Shown here: piece by piece, positions 1 through 6,757 of the stretch | Layout of the letters: each line of letters starts with the position of its first letter | Position numbering within the stretch: position 1 is the stretch's first letter | DNA from: Rhodobacteraceae bacterium UBA6273 | GTDB lineage: Bacteria > Pseudomonadota > Alphaproteobacteria > Rhodobacterales > Rhodobacteraceae | DNA: 6,926 nucleotides | Reading direction: 5' to 3' | NCBI GenBank assembly: GCA_002440625.1 | Contig: DJUV01000130.1 | Coordinates: forward strand, 1 to 6,926 | Translations under genes and position numbers: made by a program | Notes under the pieces: generated by a model | The model's database searches: none | The model's input: the letters and a program-made list of their open reading frames with translations, nothing else | What the model was told of the DNA's origin: nothing

Positions 1-1397
1 ACATAGGGGTTGGAGGTATTGGTGCAGGAGGTGATCGAGGCGATCACGACCGAACCGTCACGGAGCTTGTAGCTCTGACCGTCAACGGCAGCGGTCTTGC
101 GCGCATCCTTCGGCGGCGCCATTACGCCGCCTTCATCGGCCATCGCCCTGGCGTCGGTGGAATTGTCGACGCCGCGGAAGTCGCAGACGACGTTGTAAAA
201 GCCCTTGGCCGAGCCGGTCAGCGGCGTGTAGTCCTGCGGGCGCTTCGGACCGGAGATGGCAGGCACGATGTCGCCCATGTCGAGATGCAGCGTCGAGGTA
301 TAGACCGGATCGTAATCCGCCCCGCGCCACATGCCGTTTTCCTTGGCATAGGCTTCGACAAGGGCGATCCGCGCCTCATCCCGTCCGGTCTGGCTGAGAT
401 AGCGCAGCGTCTCGTTGTCGATCGGGAAGAAGCCGCAGGTGGCGCCATATTCCGGCGCCATGTTGGCGATGGTGGCACGGTCGGCGAGCGGCAGATGGTC
501 AAGCCCTTCGCCATAGAATTCGACGAACTTGTTGACCACGCCGTGTTTGCGCAGCATCTGCACGACCTTGAGGACAAGGTCCGTGGCCGTGGTGCCTTCC
601 TTCATCTTGCCGGTCAGCTTGAAGCCGACGACTTCGGGGATCAGCATCGACACCGGCTGGCCGAGCATCGCCGCCTCCGCCTCGATCCCGCCGACGCCCC
701 AGCCGAGAACGGCAAGGCCGTTGACCATGGTGGTGTGGCTGTCGGTGCCGACGAGCGTGTCGGGGTAGGCGACCGTTTCGCCTTTCTGGTCGGTATCGGT
801 CCAGACGGTCTGGGCAAGGTATTCAAGGTTCACCTGATGGCATATGCCGGTGCCGGGCGGCACCACGCGGAAGTTCTGGAAGGCGTTCTGGCCCCATTTC
901 AGGAAGACGTAGCGCTCCATGTTGCGTTCGTATTCCAGATCGACGTTGCGCTGGAAAGCGCGGGGGTTGCCGAACTCGTCGATCATCACCGAATGGTCGA
1001 TGACCAAATCAACCGGGTTCAAGGGGTTGATCTTCTGCGGATCGCCGCCAAGCGCCTTGATCCCGTCGCGCATCGCGGCAAGGTCGACCACGGCGGGAAC
1101 GCCGGTGAAGTCCTGCATCAGGACGCGGGCTGGGCGATAGGCGATCTCACGCGGGTTCTTGCCGCCCTTGGCGCCCCATTCGGCGAAGGCCTTGATGTCG
1201 TCGACCGAGACGGTGAAACCGCCATCCTCGAATCTGAGCATGTTCTCAAGCACGACCTTGAGCGAGGCGGGGAGTTTCGCGAACGAGCCGAGGCCCGCGG
1301 CCTCTGCCGCCGGGATCGAGTAATAGGCGTAGCTCTTGCCTGCCACGGACAAGGTCCGGCGGGTCTTGGCGGTATCTTTTCCGGCGACGATGGGCAT
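1..1397 (-). CDS. acnA: Aconitate hydratase AcnA, N-terminal part (cut by the left window edge)
   Basis: This is the first 465 codons of the cytoplasmic [4Fe-4S] TCA-cycle enzyme that interconverts citrate and isocitrate through cis-aconitate. The reading frame is open from the ATG at 1397-1395 to the window edge. Visible family landmarks are the LENMLR block near residue 50, the RVLMQDFTGVPAVVDLAAMR block (91-110), GTGICHQVNLE (182-192), the substrate-binding DSHT (219-222), EYGATCGFFPID (316-327), and SCTNTSNP. Cys458 in SCTNTSNP is the first of the three cluster ligands; the GxCGxC-type pair would lie beyond the edge. Cys458 sits about 20 residues later than the equivalent cysteine in E. 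coli AcnA or human IRP1, and the extra length falls around residues 400-445. A GGAGGG Shine-Dalgarno seven bases upstream fixes the start. The family is clear; the C-terminal half is not seen. Confidence 0.97.
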   Translation of the reverse strand, partial: MPIVAGKDTAKTRRTLSVAGKSYAYYSIPAAEAAGLGSFAKLPASLKVVLENMLRFEDGGFTVSVDDIKAFAEWGAKGGKNPREIAYRPARVLMQDFTGVPAVVDLAAMRDGIKALGGDPQKINPLNPVDLVIDHSVMIDEFGNPRAFQRNVDLEYERNMERYVFLKWGQNAFQNFRVVPPGTGICHQVNLEYLAQTVWTDTDQKGETVAYPDTLVGTDSHTTMVNGLAVLGWGVGGIEAEAAMLGQPVSMLIPEVVGFKLTGKMKEGTTATDLVLKVVQMLRKHGVVNKFVEFYGEGLDHLPLADRATIANMAPEYGATCGFFPIDNETLRYLSQTGRDEARIALVEAYAKENGMWRGADYDPVYTSTLHLDMGDIVPAISGPKRPQDYTPLTGSAKGFYNVVCDFRGVDNSTDARAMADEGGVMAPPKDARKTAAVDGQSYKLRDGSVVIASITSCTNTSNPY

Positions 1398-1404
1398 GGG
1401 GTCT

Positions 1405-1410
1405 CCCTCC
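1405..1410 (-). promoter_or_regulatory. Ribosome binding site of acnA
   Basis: On the minus strand GGAGGG lies seven bases before the acnA ATG. It is the strongest Shine-Dalgarno match in the window and supports the assigned start. Confidence 0.8.
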
Positions 1411-1481
1411 TGGAATGCGGGCGCGGGCAGGGTCTCGACCGGGTAATGCCGTAACGGGCGGCGCCGATCAAGTGTTGCTTC

Positions 1482-1507
1482 GGTTACAATGTATACTATT
1501 GTGTACC
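1482..1507. promoter_or_regulatory. Imperfect dyad around GTATAC, possible operator
   Basis: ACAAT (1486-1490) and ATTGT (1498-1502) form an inverted repeat around a GTATAC core (1491-1496). Outer GGT (1482-1484) and ACC (1505-1507) extend the symmetry with a one-base offset. The element covers the candidate acnA -10 hexamer and lies between the two divergent genes. GTATAC-centred palindromes with AT-rich flanks are known among GntR-family operators, but the sequence does not identify the regulator, and a chance palindrome cannot be excluded. Confidence 0.35.
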
Positions 1508-1518
1508 GAGATGCGCAA
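1490..1518 (-). promoter_or_regulatory. Candidate acnA promoter (TTGCGC - 17 bp - TATACA)
   Basis: On the minus strand TTGCGC (1518-1513) is separated by exactly 17 bases from TATACA (1495-1490), in the only AT-rich stretch of the divergent spacer. Transcription would start near 1483 and give a leader of about 85 bases before the acnA start. The -35 hexamer matches consensus only at TTG, and the -10 matches at four of six positions. This is a pattern match without experimental support. No equally good promoter was found for the opposite gene. Confidence 0.4.
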
Positions 1519-1615
1519 GACACACCGGGACTCGTCGTCTCGCAAAACCTTGATTGGCGGAATGCGATGGGCTTCAGTATGCCCCGGGGACAGGACGAAG
1601 AACGGAATACCGGAA

Positions 1616-2323
1616 ATGCGGGTAATTTTCAGCGCGGCACTGGCCGTGTGGATTGGCGTTGCGGGGGCAGCGATGGCTCAGGATGCAACCCCTGGGCCCG
1701 TGGTGGTCGAGCTTTACACCTCGCAGGGCTGCTCCTCCTGTCCGCCCGCCGACGAGACCTTTGCCGGGCTTGCCGGGCGGGCGGATGTCATCGCTCTGGC
1801 GCTTCATGTCGACTACTGGGACTACATCGGCTGGAAGGACAGTTTCGCCCAGCCGGAGTTCACCGAGCGGCAGCGCGCCTATGCGCGGGTGGCCGGGGCG
1901 CGGACAATCTACACGCCGCAGTTGATCGTCGGCGGCATGGAGCATCTCGTCGGCGTCCGGCCTGCTGAGCTGGCGGCGATGATCGCGCGCCACGCCGCAA
2001 TGCCGGCGAAGGCCGAGATTCAGGCGCTGCGGGAAGGCGGTGCGGTACGGATCACCGCTGTGCCGGTCGCGCGGCTGCCGCAGGGCGTTACGGTCCAGAT
2101 AGTGCGCTACATGCCCGAAGCCACCGTCGAAATTCGCGGCGGCGAGAATGCGGGGCGGCAGATCACATATCGCAACATCGTCACCGACTGGCGCCGTGTC
2201 GGCACCTGGGACGGGGCCACCCCGCTTTCGATGACCGTCGATGTCGCACCCGGCGACAGCGGCGTCGTGATTCTGCAGGAGCCGGGACCGGGACCGATCA
2301 TCGCGGCGGCAAGGCTACCCTGA
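1616..2323 (+). CDS. Exported DUF1223 family protein with thioredoxin-like CSSC motif
   Basis: This 235-residue protein matches the DUF1223 family, whose members have a thioredoxin-like fold and no settled function. I chose the ATG at 1616 because it gives a classical signal peptide: a short Arg-containing N-terminus, a hydrophobic core to about residue 17, and an AMA site with cleavage expected after Ala21. The mature protein is therefore probably periplasmic. Next come VVELYTSQGCSSCPPAD, with the CxxC pair Cys39/Cys42 in the place of a thioredoxin active site, HVDYWDYIGWKD (64-75), and YTPQLIVGG (99-107), whose Thr-Pro resembles the thioredoxin cis-proline. The rest is a beta-rich C-terminal part. 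The Shine-Dalgarno is weak. An in-frame ATG at 1562, or still earlier starts, would bury the signal peptide. The gene is divergent from acnA and its last 9 bp overlap the chelatase-like gene. A redox role is inference. Confidence 0.88.
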   Translation: MRVIFSAALAVWIGVAGAAMAQDATPGPVVVELYTSQGCSSCPPADETFAGLAGRADVIALALHVDYWDYIGWKDSFAQPEFTERQRAYARVAGARTIYTPQLIVGGMEHLVGVRPAELAAMIARHAAMPAKAEIQALREGGAVRITAVPVARLPQGVTVQIVRYMPEATVEIRGGENAGRQITYRNIVTDWRRVGTWDGATPLSMTVDVAPGDSGVVILQEPGPGPIIAAARLP

Positions 2324-3022
2324 GGGCATGGCGGCGGTCAGGGCGCGGGCGATGATGCCTGGCACCTCGGGTGCGGTTCCCAAGGGTTCGAGGAGTGCGC
2401 CGGCAAACCTCGCCTTCGCCAGTGCCGCGGGCAGGTCGGTTTCGACATGACCCCAGCGTGCGACGAAAAGCGGCAGGCAGAGCGCGCGGTTGTCCGTGCC
2501 GCCGGCCACATCGGCGATCTCCGGTTCTTCCTCGATGAAACCGCAGCGGATGGCGGCGAACGTCGAGGTTTCGCCGATGGCCTTTGCTGTCAGTTCCGCC
2601 GCCTCGCGCGGATGGGGACTGCGGCCCGATCCATGCGCGGCAAGGATCAGCGTCGTCTCCGCAACAGCCCAACCTCGTGATGCCGCCGCTGCCGTGGCCG
2701 TTTCGGCTGCGAGAGCGAGGGCCTCGGGCAGAAGCCCGAAGGGCGTCATCAGGAGCGGCGTCTTGGCACTGGCACGGGCGAGGCGGTCGGGCATGGCGGT
2801 TCGGATGAACCAGCCGTCGGCCATGAAGAAGGGAAAGACGAGAGGCGCTTCTAGGCCCGCTACCGCCCGGTCAAGTGCGCCCGGCTGGGCGAGTGTCGCC
2901 GAACGGACGGTCCAGCCCGGCAGGTGCGCGGCAACCTTCGCGGCCAGGGCGGCGATCTCGGCTTCCGCCGGGGCGGGATCCGAGGGCTGGCCATGGGCAA
3001 CGATGATGGCGGAACGCGTCAT
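2315..3022 (-). CDS. CbiX/SirB-type chelatase-like protein (two-repeat)
   Basis: This 235-residue cytoplasmic protein has the duplicated architecture of the sirohydrochlorin cobalto/ferrochelatase family (CbiX/SirB). Repeat 1 starts IIVAHGQPSDP (His10) and repeat 2 starts LILAAHGSGRSPHP (His130). Repeat 2 keeps the expected metal-site elements: His130, the acidic run in GFIEEEPEI (161-169), and His192 in LFVARWGHVETDLP. In repeat 1 the matching segment, FFMADGWFIRTAMP (65-78), has Phe72 where the second ligand histidine is expected. Family members insert Co2+ or Fe2+ into sirohydrochlorin for cobalamin or siroheme synthesis. Whether this one is catalytic cannot be told, and no other tetrapyrrole gene is in view. 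It is the third gene of a minus-strand unit, starting 22 bp after the upstream amidase stop, with no strong Shine-Dalgarno. Its TAG stop lies inside the end of the convergent DUF1223 gene. Confidence 0.82.
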   Translation of the reverse strand: MTRSAIIVAHGQPSDPAPAEAEIAALAAKVAAHLPGWTVRSATLAQPGALDRAVAGLEAPLVFPFFMADGWFIRTAMPDRLARASAKTPLLMTPFGLLPEALALAAETATAAAASRGWAVAETTLILAAHGSGRSPHPREAAELTAKAIGETSTFAAIRCGFIEEEPEIADVAGGTDNRALCLPLFVARWGHVETDLPAALAKARFAGALLEPLGTAPEVPGIIARALTAAMPSG

Positions 3023-3044
3023 GGCCGGAACTTAGCGCCGCCTT

Positions 3045-4460
3045 TCAGGAAGGCAATGGCGGCGGTCGCCGGTTCGGCCAGTCGGTCGCGCGGTGCCATG
3101 CCTCGCCGATGGAAAGAAGCCGGGCGTCCGAACCTTGCGGGCCGAAGATCTGCATTCCCATCGGCAGGCCTGCCGCGCCAAACCCGGCCGGCAAGGCAAG
3201 GCTCGGCAGGCCGATTAGGCTGACTGGCACGACGATCTCCATCCAGCGGTGGTAGGTGTCCATCGGCTTGCCGTTGATCGCTTCGGGCCAGCGCCATTCG
3301 GCGGGGAAGGGCCAGACCTGCGCCGAGGGCATGACGAGCGCGTCGTATTGCCGGAAAAGTTTCGCGGCGCGCGCGAACCAGCGCGAGCGGATCTCGCTCG
3401 CGGCATAGACGGCGGCAGCGGAAAGGCCGAGGCCCTGTTCGATTTCCCACAGGGATTCGGGCTTCAGGAGGGCGCGCTTCTCGGTGTCGTCGTAAAGGGT
3501 CTTCTTCGACCCGGCGTTCAGCATGGCGCGGAGGGTGATCCATGAGGTCCAGAGCTGTTCGGCGGCGAAGGGCGGGGGCAGGAGCTCCACCCGCGCGCCA
3601 AGGTCTTCGAGCGATCGAAGTCCGTCCTCGCAGAGCTCGGCAATGCCGGGCTCCAGGGGGTAGGCGCCACCCCAGTCGCCAAGCCAGCCGATCCTGAGGC
3701 CCGTCATATCAGCTGGTTCCAGCCGCTCCGGCAGGACATCCGCGCGGTTGAACGGCACCTTGGCGCTTGGCCCCGCAAGGACGCGGAGGAGAAGCAGAAG
3801 GTCCTCGGGGCTGCGCGCCATCGGCCCATCGGTGGCGAGGGTCGCGAAATGGGTGTCGCCGACGGCATCCAGCGGCACGAGGCCCCAGGTCGGTCTCAGG
3901 CCATAGACGTTGCAGAAGGCGGCGGGGTTTCTGAGCGACCCCATCATGTCCGATCCGTCCGCGACCGGCACCATCTTCGCGGCAAGCGCTGCTGCGGCAC
4001 CTCCGGATGAACCGCCCGCGCTGCGGGACAGATCATAGGGGTTCCGCGTCACGCCGTGCACCGGGTTGAAGCTATGCGACCCGTGGCCCCATTCCGGCGT
4101 GTTGGTCTTGCCGATGAAGATCGCCCCCGCCGCCCGCATCCGGCCGGCGATGAGGTCATCCGCCGGCGGCACATGGTTGGCGTAAAGCGGCGAGCCATAA
4201 GTCGTCCTTAGGCCCTTCGTCGCCACGAGGTCTTTGACGGCGATCGGCAGGCCGTGGAGTGGGCCACGCGTTGCCGCCCTGTCGGCGGCATCCGCCTTGG
4301 CCAGAAGTTCGGCGCGCGGGCGGAGCGAGACGATGGCGTTGATCGCCGGATTGGTGGCCTCGATCCGGTCGAGAAATGCCTCCATGACCGTCCGGGCAGA
4401 AAGCGTCCCGCTGCGAAGGTCGCGGGCGAGGTCGGCCGCAGAGCGGTTCGTCAGATTCAT
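3045..4460 (-). CDS. Amidase-signature family hydrolase (second of tandem pair)
   Basis: This 471-residue protein has normal length for an amidase-signature (AS) enzyme; these cytoplasmic serine hydrolases cleave carboxamides. The Ser-cisSer-Lys triad is complete: Lys76 in GLPIAVKDL, Ser151 in SAGGSSGG, and nucleophile Ser175 in GSDMMGSLRNPA. The Lys-Ser and Ser-Ser spacings, 75 and 24 residues, equal those of mammalian FAAH (Lys142, Ser217, Ser241). The unusual point is Met172-Met173 where most AS enzymes have xGG or GGG before the nucleophile. Thus one glycine of the oxyanion loop is methionine. Other AS landmarks include GKTNTPEWG (117-125) and LPMGMQIFGP near the C-terminus. The ATG overlaps the stop of the upstream amidase as ATGA, so translation is probably coupled. 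The substrate is unknown. It is unlikely to be GatA, because no gatB or gatC lies alongside and the signature differs, but this is not proven. Confidence 0.92.
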   Translation of the reverse strand: MNLTNRSAADLARDLRSGTLSARTVMEAFLDRIEATNPAINAIVSLRPRAELLAKADAADRAATRGPLHGLPIAVKDLVATKGLRTTYGSPLYANHVPPADDLIAGRMRAAGAIFIGKTNTPEWGHGSHSFNPVHGVTRNPYDLSRSAGGSSGGAAAALAAKMVPVADGSDMMGSLRNPAAFCNVYGLRPTWGLVPLDAVGDTHFATLATDGPMARSPEDLLLLLRVLAGPSAKVPFNRADVLPERLEPADMTGLRIGWLGDWGGAYPLEPGIAELCEDGLRSLEDLGARVELLPPPFAAEQLWTSWITLRAMLNAGSKKTLYDDTEKRALLKPESLWEIEQGLGLSAAAVYAASEIRSRWFARAAKLFRQYDALVMPSAQVWPFPAEWRWPEAINGKPMDTYHRWMEIVVPVSLIGLPSLALPAGFGAAGLPMGMQIFGPQGSDARLLSIGEAWHRATDWPNRRPPPLPS

Positions 4461-5896
4461 GCCATCACCGGCCGGCGGGCGGCCCAGGGGGCGGCGGTTT
4501 CTATTTCGGCGGATAGAGCGATCAGTTCCTCGTCGGCGCCGAAGGGGGCGGCAAGGTGGATGCCGATGGGCAGGCCCTCTGCCGACATCGCCAGCGGCAG
4601 CGAGACGGCGGGCTGACCCGAGGCGTTGAAGGCGGCGCAGAAGGGCGAGTAGTCGAAGATCATCCCCTCGCCCATGCGGTAGTTCACATAGTCGGCGCCT
4701 TTGTGGCTGAAGCGCCCGACCTTCGCCGGCGGCTCCGCCAGTGTCGCGGTCAGGAGGATGTCCCAGCCGCAGTCGAAAAAGCCCGCCATCTCGCGGCCAT
4801 AGGCATGGATCTTGCCAACGGAGTCGAGGTAGTCGGCGCCCGAAATGGTCCTCGCATAGTCCATTGCCGAGAGGCTCAGGTCCTCCACATCGCCGGGGGC
4901 AAGCTCGCGGCCTTTGGCAGCCAGCGCCTTCCGGATGCCAAGCGCGGTGCCACAGGCGACGATCTTCGTCCAGGCGGCCATCATGCCGGAGGTATCCGCC
5001 GTCGGTCGCGCCGGTTCAACCTTGTGGCCGATGCTTTCGAGAAGCCGGGCCGCGTCAAGCACCGCCGCCCGGCAATCGGCATGGATCGGCGCGCCGGTCA
5101 GCGTGGTGTCGCAGAGCGCGATCCGCAGGCGCCGGGGCGGGCGGGCGATGGCGGCGCGGAAGCCGTCCTTCAGCGGCGGCGCCCAGTAGGGGGCGCCGGG
5201 ATCGGCACCGGAGCAGGCATCGAGAAGCACGGCGCTGTCGCGGACCGAATGCGTCAGGAACCCGTCGATCGCCATGCCGCCCCAGCCTTCGCCGGCATCG
5301 GGGCCATCCGGCAACCGCGCCCGCGTCGGCTTCATCCCGAAAAGCCCGCAGGAAGAGGCCGGGATACGCACCGATCCGCCGCCGTCCGAGCCATGCGCCG
5401 CCGGGACGATCCCCGCCGCCACCGCCGAACCCGATCCGCCCGACGATCCGCCCGGCGTATGGTCGAGGTTCCAGGGGTTGCGTGTCGGCCCGCCATAGAC
5501 CGCCGCCTCGGTCGCCGCACCGATTCCGCCTTCGGGGGCGGTTGTGCGACCGAAGGTCACGACTCCGGTTGCGCGGATTCGCTCGAAGATAGCGCTGTTG
5601 CGCGGCCAGCGGGTATTGGCGAGCAGCCGCGAGCCATTGTGGCCGGGGAAATCCACCGCCTCGCAGCCGAGATCCTTGAGAAGAAAGGGCACGCCCCGTA
5701 GCGTGCCTTCGGGCAGGCCCTTGGCGATGGACTCGCGCGCCTTTTCCTCCTGCACCAGCACGACCGCATTGAGCCGGGGATTGCGCCGGGCCACCCGGTC
5801 GAGCGCCTCTTCCAGAAGCTCAGCCGCGCTCACATCGCCGCGCGCGACCGCTTCGGCCATCGCCACTGCATCCCAGCTATCGTATTCCGCAATCAT
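4457..5896 (-). CDS. Amidase-signature family hydrolase (first of tandem pair)
   Basis: This 479-residue AS-family amide hydrolase is probably cytoplasmic, with no signal peptide. Its triad is Lys74 in VPFLLKDLG, Ser151 in TPGGSSGGS, and nucleophile Ser175 in GSDGGGSVRIPAS, with the usual glycine-rich oxyanion loop. The FPGHNGSRLL block (83-92), GRTTAPEGG (116-124) and the C-terminal FDYSPFCAAFNASGQPAVSLPL-like region resemble the 6-aminohexanoate cyclic-dimer hydrolase (NylA) branch, a resemblance in family only. The start at 5896 is supported by GGAAGG eight bases upstream. The open frame continues far upstream, but that extension runs antisense through clpP and is not coding. It is the promoter-proximal gene of the unit, divergent from clpP, and overlaps the next amidase by 4 bp. 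The two amidases share motifs but are clearly diverged, so this is not a recent duplication. The substrate is unknown. Confidence 0.92.
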   Translation of the reverse strand: MIAEYDSWDAVAMAEAVARGDVSAAELLEEALDRVARRNPRLNAVVLVQEEKARESIAKGLPEGTLRGVPFLLKDLGCEAVDFPGHNGSRLLANTRWPRNSAIFERIRATGVVTFGRTTAPEGGIGAATEAAVYGGPTRNPWNLDHTPGGSSGGSGSAVAAGIVPAAHGSDGGGSVRIPASSCGLFGMKPTRARLPDGPDAGEGWGGMAIDGFLTHSVRDSAVLLDACSGADPGAPYWAPPLKDGFRAAIARPPRRLRIALCDTTLTGAPIHADCRAAVLDAARLLESIGHKVEPARPTADTSGMMAAWTKIVACGTALGIRKALAAKGRELAPGDVEDLSLSAMDYARTISGADYLDSVGKIHAYGREMAGFFDCGWDILLTATLAEPPAKVGRFSHKGADYVNYRMGEGMIFDYSPFCAAFNASGQPAVSLPLAMSAEGLPIGIHLAAPFGADEELIALSAEIETAAPWAARRPVMA

Positions 5897-5969
5897 TCCC
5901 GCCGCCTTCCGTAGTGCCGGGCGGGAGTAAGCCACAGCCGCAAGGCAACAGCAATCCGGCCTGCGGCCC

Positions 5970-5998
5970 TTGCAGCCCCCGGTGCGCGACACTAAGAC
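5970..5998 (+). promoter_or_regulatory. Weak candidate clpP promoter (TTGCAG - 17 bp - TAAGAC)
   Basis: TTGCAG (5970-5975) and TAAGAC (5993-5998) are spaced by 17 bases in the 159-bp divergent spacer between the first amidase gene and clpP. Only the TTG and the TA..A positions fit sigma-70 consensus. The preceding C makes CTTG, which also begins heat-shock (RpoH) promoters, but I see no matching RpoH -10. Transcription would start near 6005. No convincing promoter for the amidase unit was found on the opposite strand of this spacer. Confidence 0.25.
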
Positions 5999-6055
5999 TC
6001 TGGCAAGGATCGGTGCATAAGCATCGCGCCCGGGATCAGCGACAGGCGGACGAGC

Positions 6056-6685
6056 ATGAAAGACCCATATGACATCTACATGAATACCCTCGTGCCGATG
6101 GTGGTCGAACAGACCTCGCGCGGGGAACGGGCCTATGACATCTATTCGCGGCTTTTGAAGGAACGGATCATCTTTCTGGCGGGCCCCGTCCATGACGGCC
6201 TGTCGACGCTGATCTGCGCCCAGCTTCTGTTCCTTGAGGCGGAAAATCCGTCGAAGGAAATCGCCATGTACATCAACTCGCCCGGCGGCGTGGTGACATC
6301 GGGCCTCTCGATCTACGACACGATGCAGTACATCCGACCGAAGGTTTCGACGCTGGTGATCGGGCAAGCCGCGTCGATGGGTTCGCTTCTTCTCACCGCC
6401 GGTGAAAAGGGCATGCGCTTCAGCTTGCCGAACAGCCGGATCATGGTGCACCAGCCCTCGGGCGGCTATCAGGGCCAGGCCACGGACATCATGATCCACG
6501 CGCAGGAGACCCAGAAGCTGAAAGACCGGCTGAACGAGATCTATCACAAGCACACCGGGCAATCGATCAAGAAGGTCGAGGCGGCACTTGAGCGCGACAA
6601 TTTCATGTCGCCGCAAGAGGCCAAGGACTGGGGCCTGATCGACGAAATTCTCGAAGCCCGCGCGGGCGACGACAGCAAATCGTGA
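6056..6685 (+). CDS. clpP: ATP-dependent Clp protease proteolytic subunit ClpP
   Basis: ClpP is the serine peptidase that assembles as a double heptameric barrel and degrades proteins unfolded by ClpX or ClpA. The 209-residue length is normal. The catalytic triad is Ser107 in GQAASMGS, His132 in MVHQPSGG, and Asp181 in ERDNFM; spacings of 25 and 49 residues equal those of E. coli ClpP. INSPGG (73-78) is the oxyanion-side loop. The N-terminus [20 protein letters not shown] is typical of alphaproteobacterial ClpP, and the first 10 or so residues are probably a propeptide removed autocatalytically. AGGCGGA five bases before the ATG supports this start over the in-frame ATG at 6080. clpX follows on the same strand after a terminator and 143 bp. 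Nothing is missing or odd in the protein. Confidence 0.98.
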   Translation: MKDPYDIYMNTLVPMVVEQTSRGERAYDIYSRLLKERIIFLAGPVHDGLSTLICAQLLFLEAENPSKEIAMYINSPGGVVTSGLSIYDTMQYIRPKVSTLVIGQAASMGSLLLTAGEKGMRFSLPNSRIMVHQPSGGYQGQATDIMIHAQETQKLKDRLNEIYHKHTGQSIKKVEAALERDNFMSPQEAKDWGLIDEILEARAGDDSKS

Positions 6686-6687
6686 TG

Positions 6688-6724
6688 CCGGCGCGGCCCC
6701 GCGTCGGGGCCGGTCGGGTTTTTT
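6688..6724 (+). terminator. Rho-independent terminator after clpP
   Basis: CGGCCCC (6694-6700) and GGGGCCG (6706-6712) form a perfect 7-bp all-GC stem with a five-base loop. CCG (6688-6690) and CGG (6715-6717) can add an outer stem across a small internal loop. A run of six T (6719-6724) follows directly. It begins three bases after the clpP stop and would end or reduce read-through into clpX. Confidence 0.85.
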
Positions 6725-6728
6725 GGCA

Positions 6729-6757
6729 TTGTGGTGATTGGGGGGCTGCCCTAATCT
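6729..6757 (+). promoter_or_regulatory. Candidate clpX promoter (TTGTGG - 17 bp - TAATCT)
   Basis: TTGTGG (6729-6734) is followed after exactly 17 bases by TAATCT (6752-6757), just downstream of the clpP terminator. The start would be near 6764, leaving a leader of about 65 bases before the clpX ATG. Each hexamer matches consensus at three key positions (TTG, and TA...T). A separate clpX promoter is what the intervening terminator leads one to expect. Confidence 0.4.

Noticed and set aside
285..1454. Long plus-strand open frame of 389 codons
   Set aside because: It is antisense to acnA, which matches its family over all 465 visible residues. The protein has no recognisable domain and reflects third-position GC bias.
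1415..1615. 67-residue N-terminal extension of the DUF1223 protein
   Set aside because: It would place the clear signal peptide in the middle of the protein and would cover the AT-rich control region.
1489..1968. Possible small leader ORF starting MYTIVYRD
   Set aside because: It continues as an out-of-frame shadow through the DUF1223 gene, has no Shine-Dalgarno and ends at no meaningful point.
2318..2343. CCCTGA / TCAGGG hairpin at the convergent gene ends, a possible bidirectional terminator
   Set aside because: The stem is only six pairs with a 14-base loop, has no T-run on either side and lies within coding sequence, so chance is a sufficient explanation.
2297..2356. ATCATCGC / GCGATGAT inverted repeat
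   Set aside because: Both arms encode Ile-Ile-Ala segments of the two convergent proteins, and the 44-base spacer makes a functional hairpin unlikely.
4556..5701. Plus-strand open frame of 381 codons
   Set aside because: It is antisense to the first amidase, arginine- and glycine-rich with no motif, and typical of a GC-rich shadow frame.
4457..5896. GatA subunit of the Glu-tRNA(Gln) amidotransferase
   Set aside because: There is no gatB or gatC nearby, and the motifs around the triad resemble general AS hydrolases of the NylA type more than GatA.
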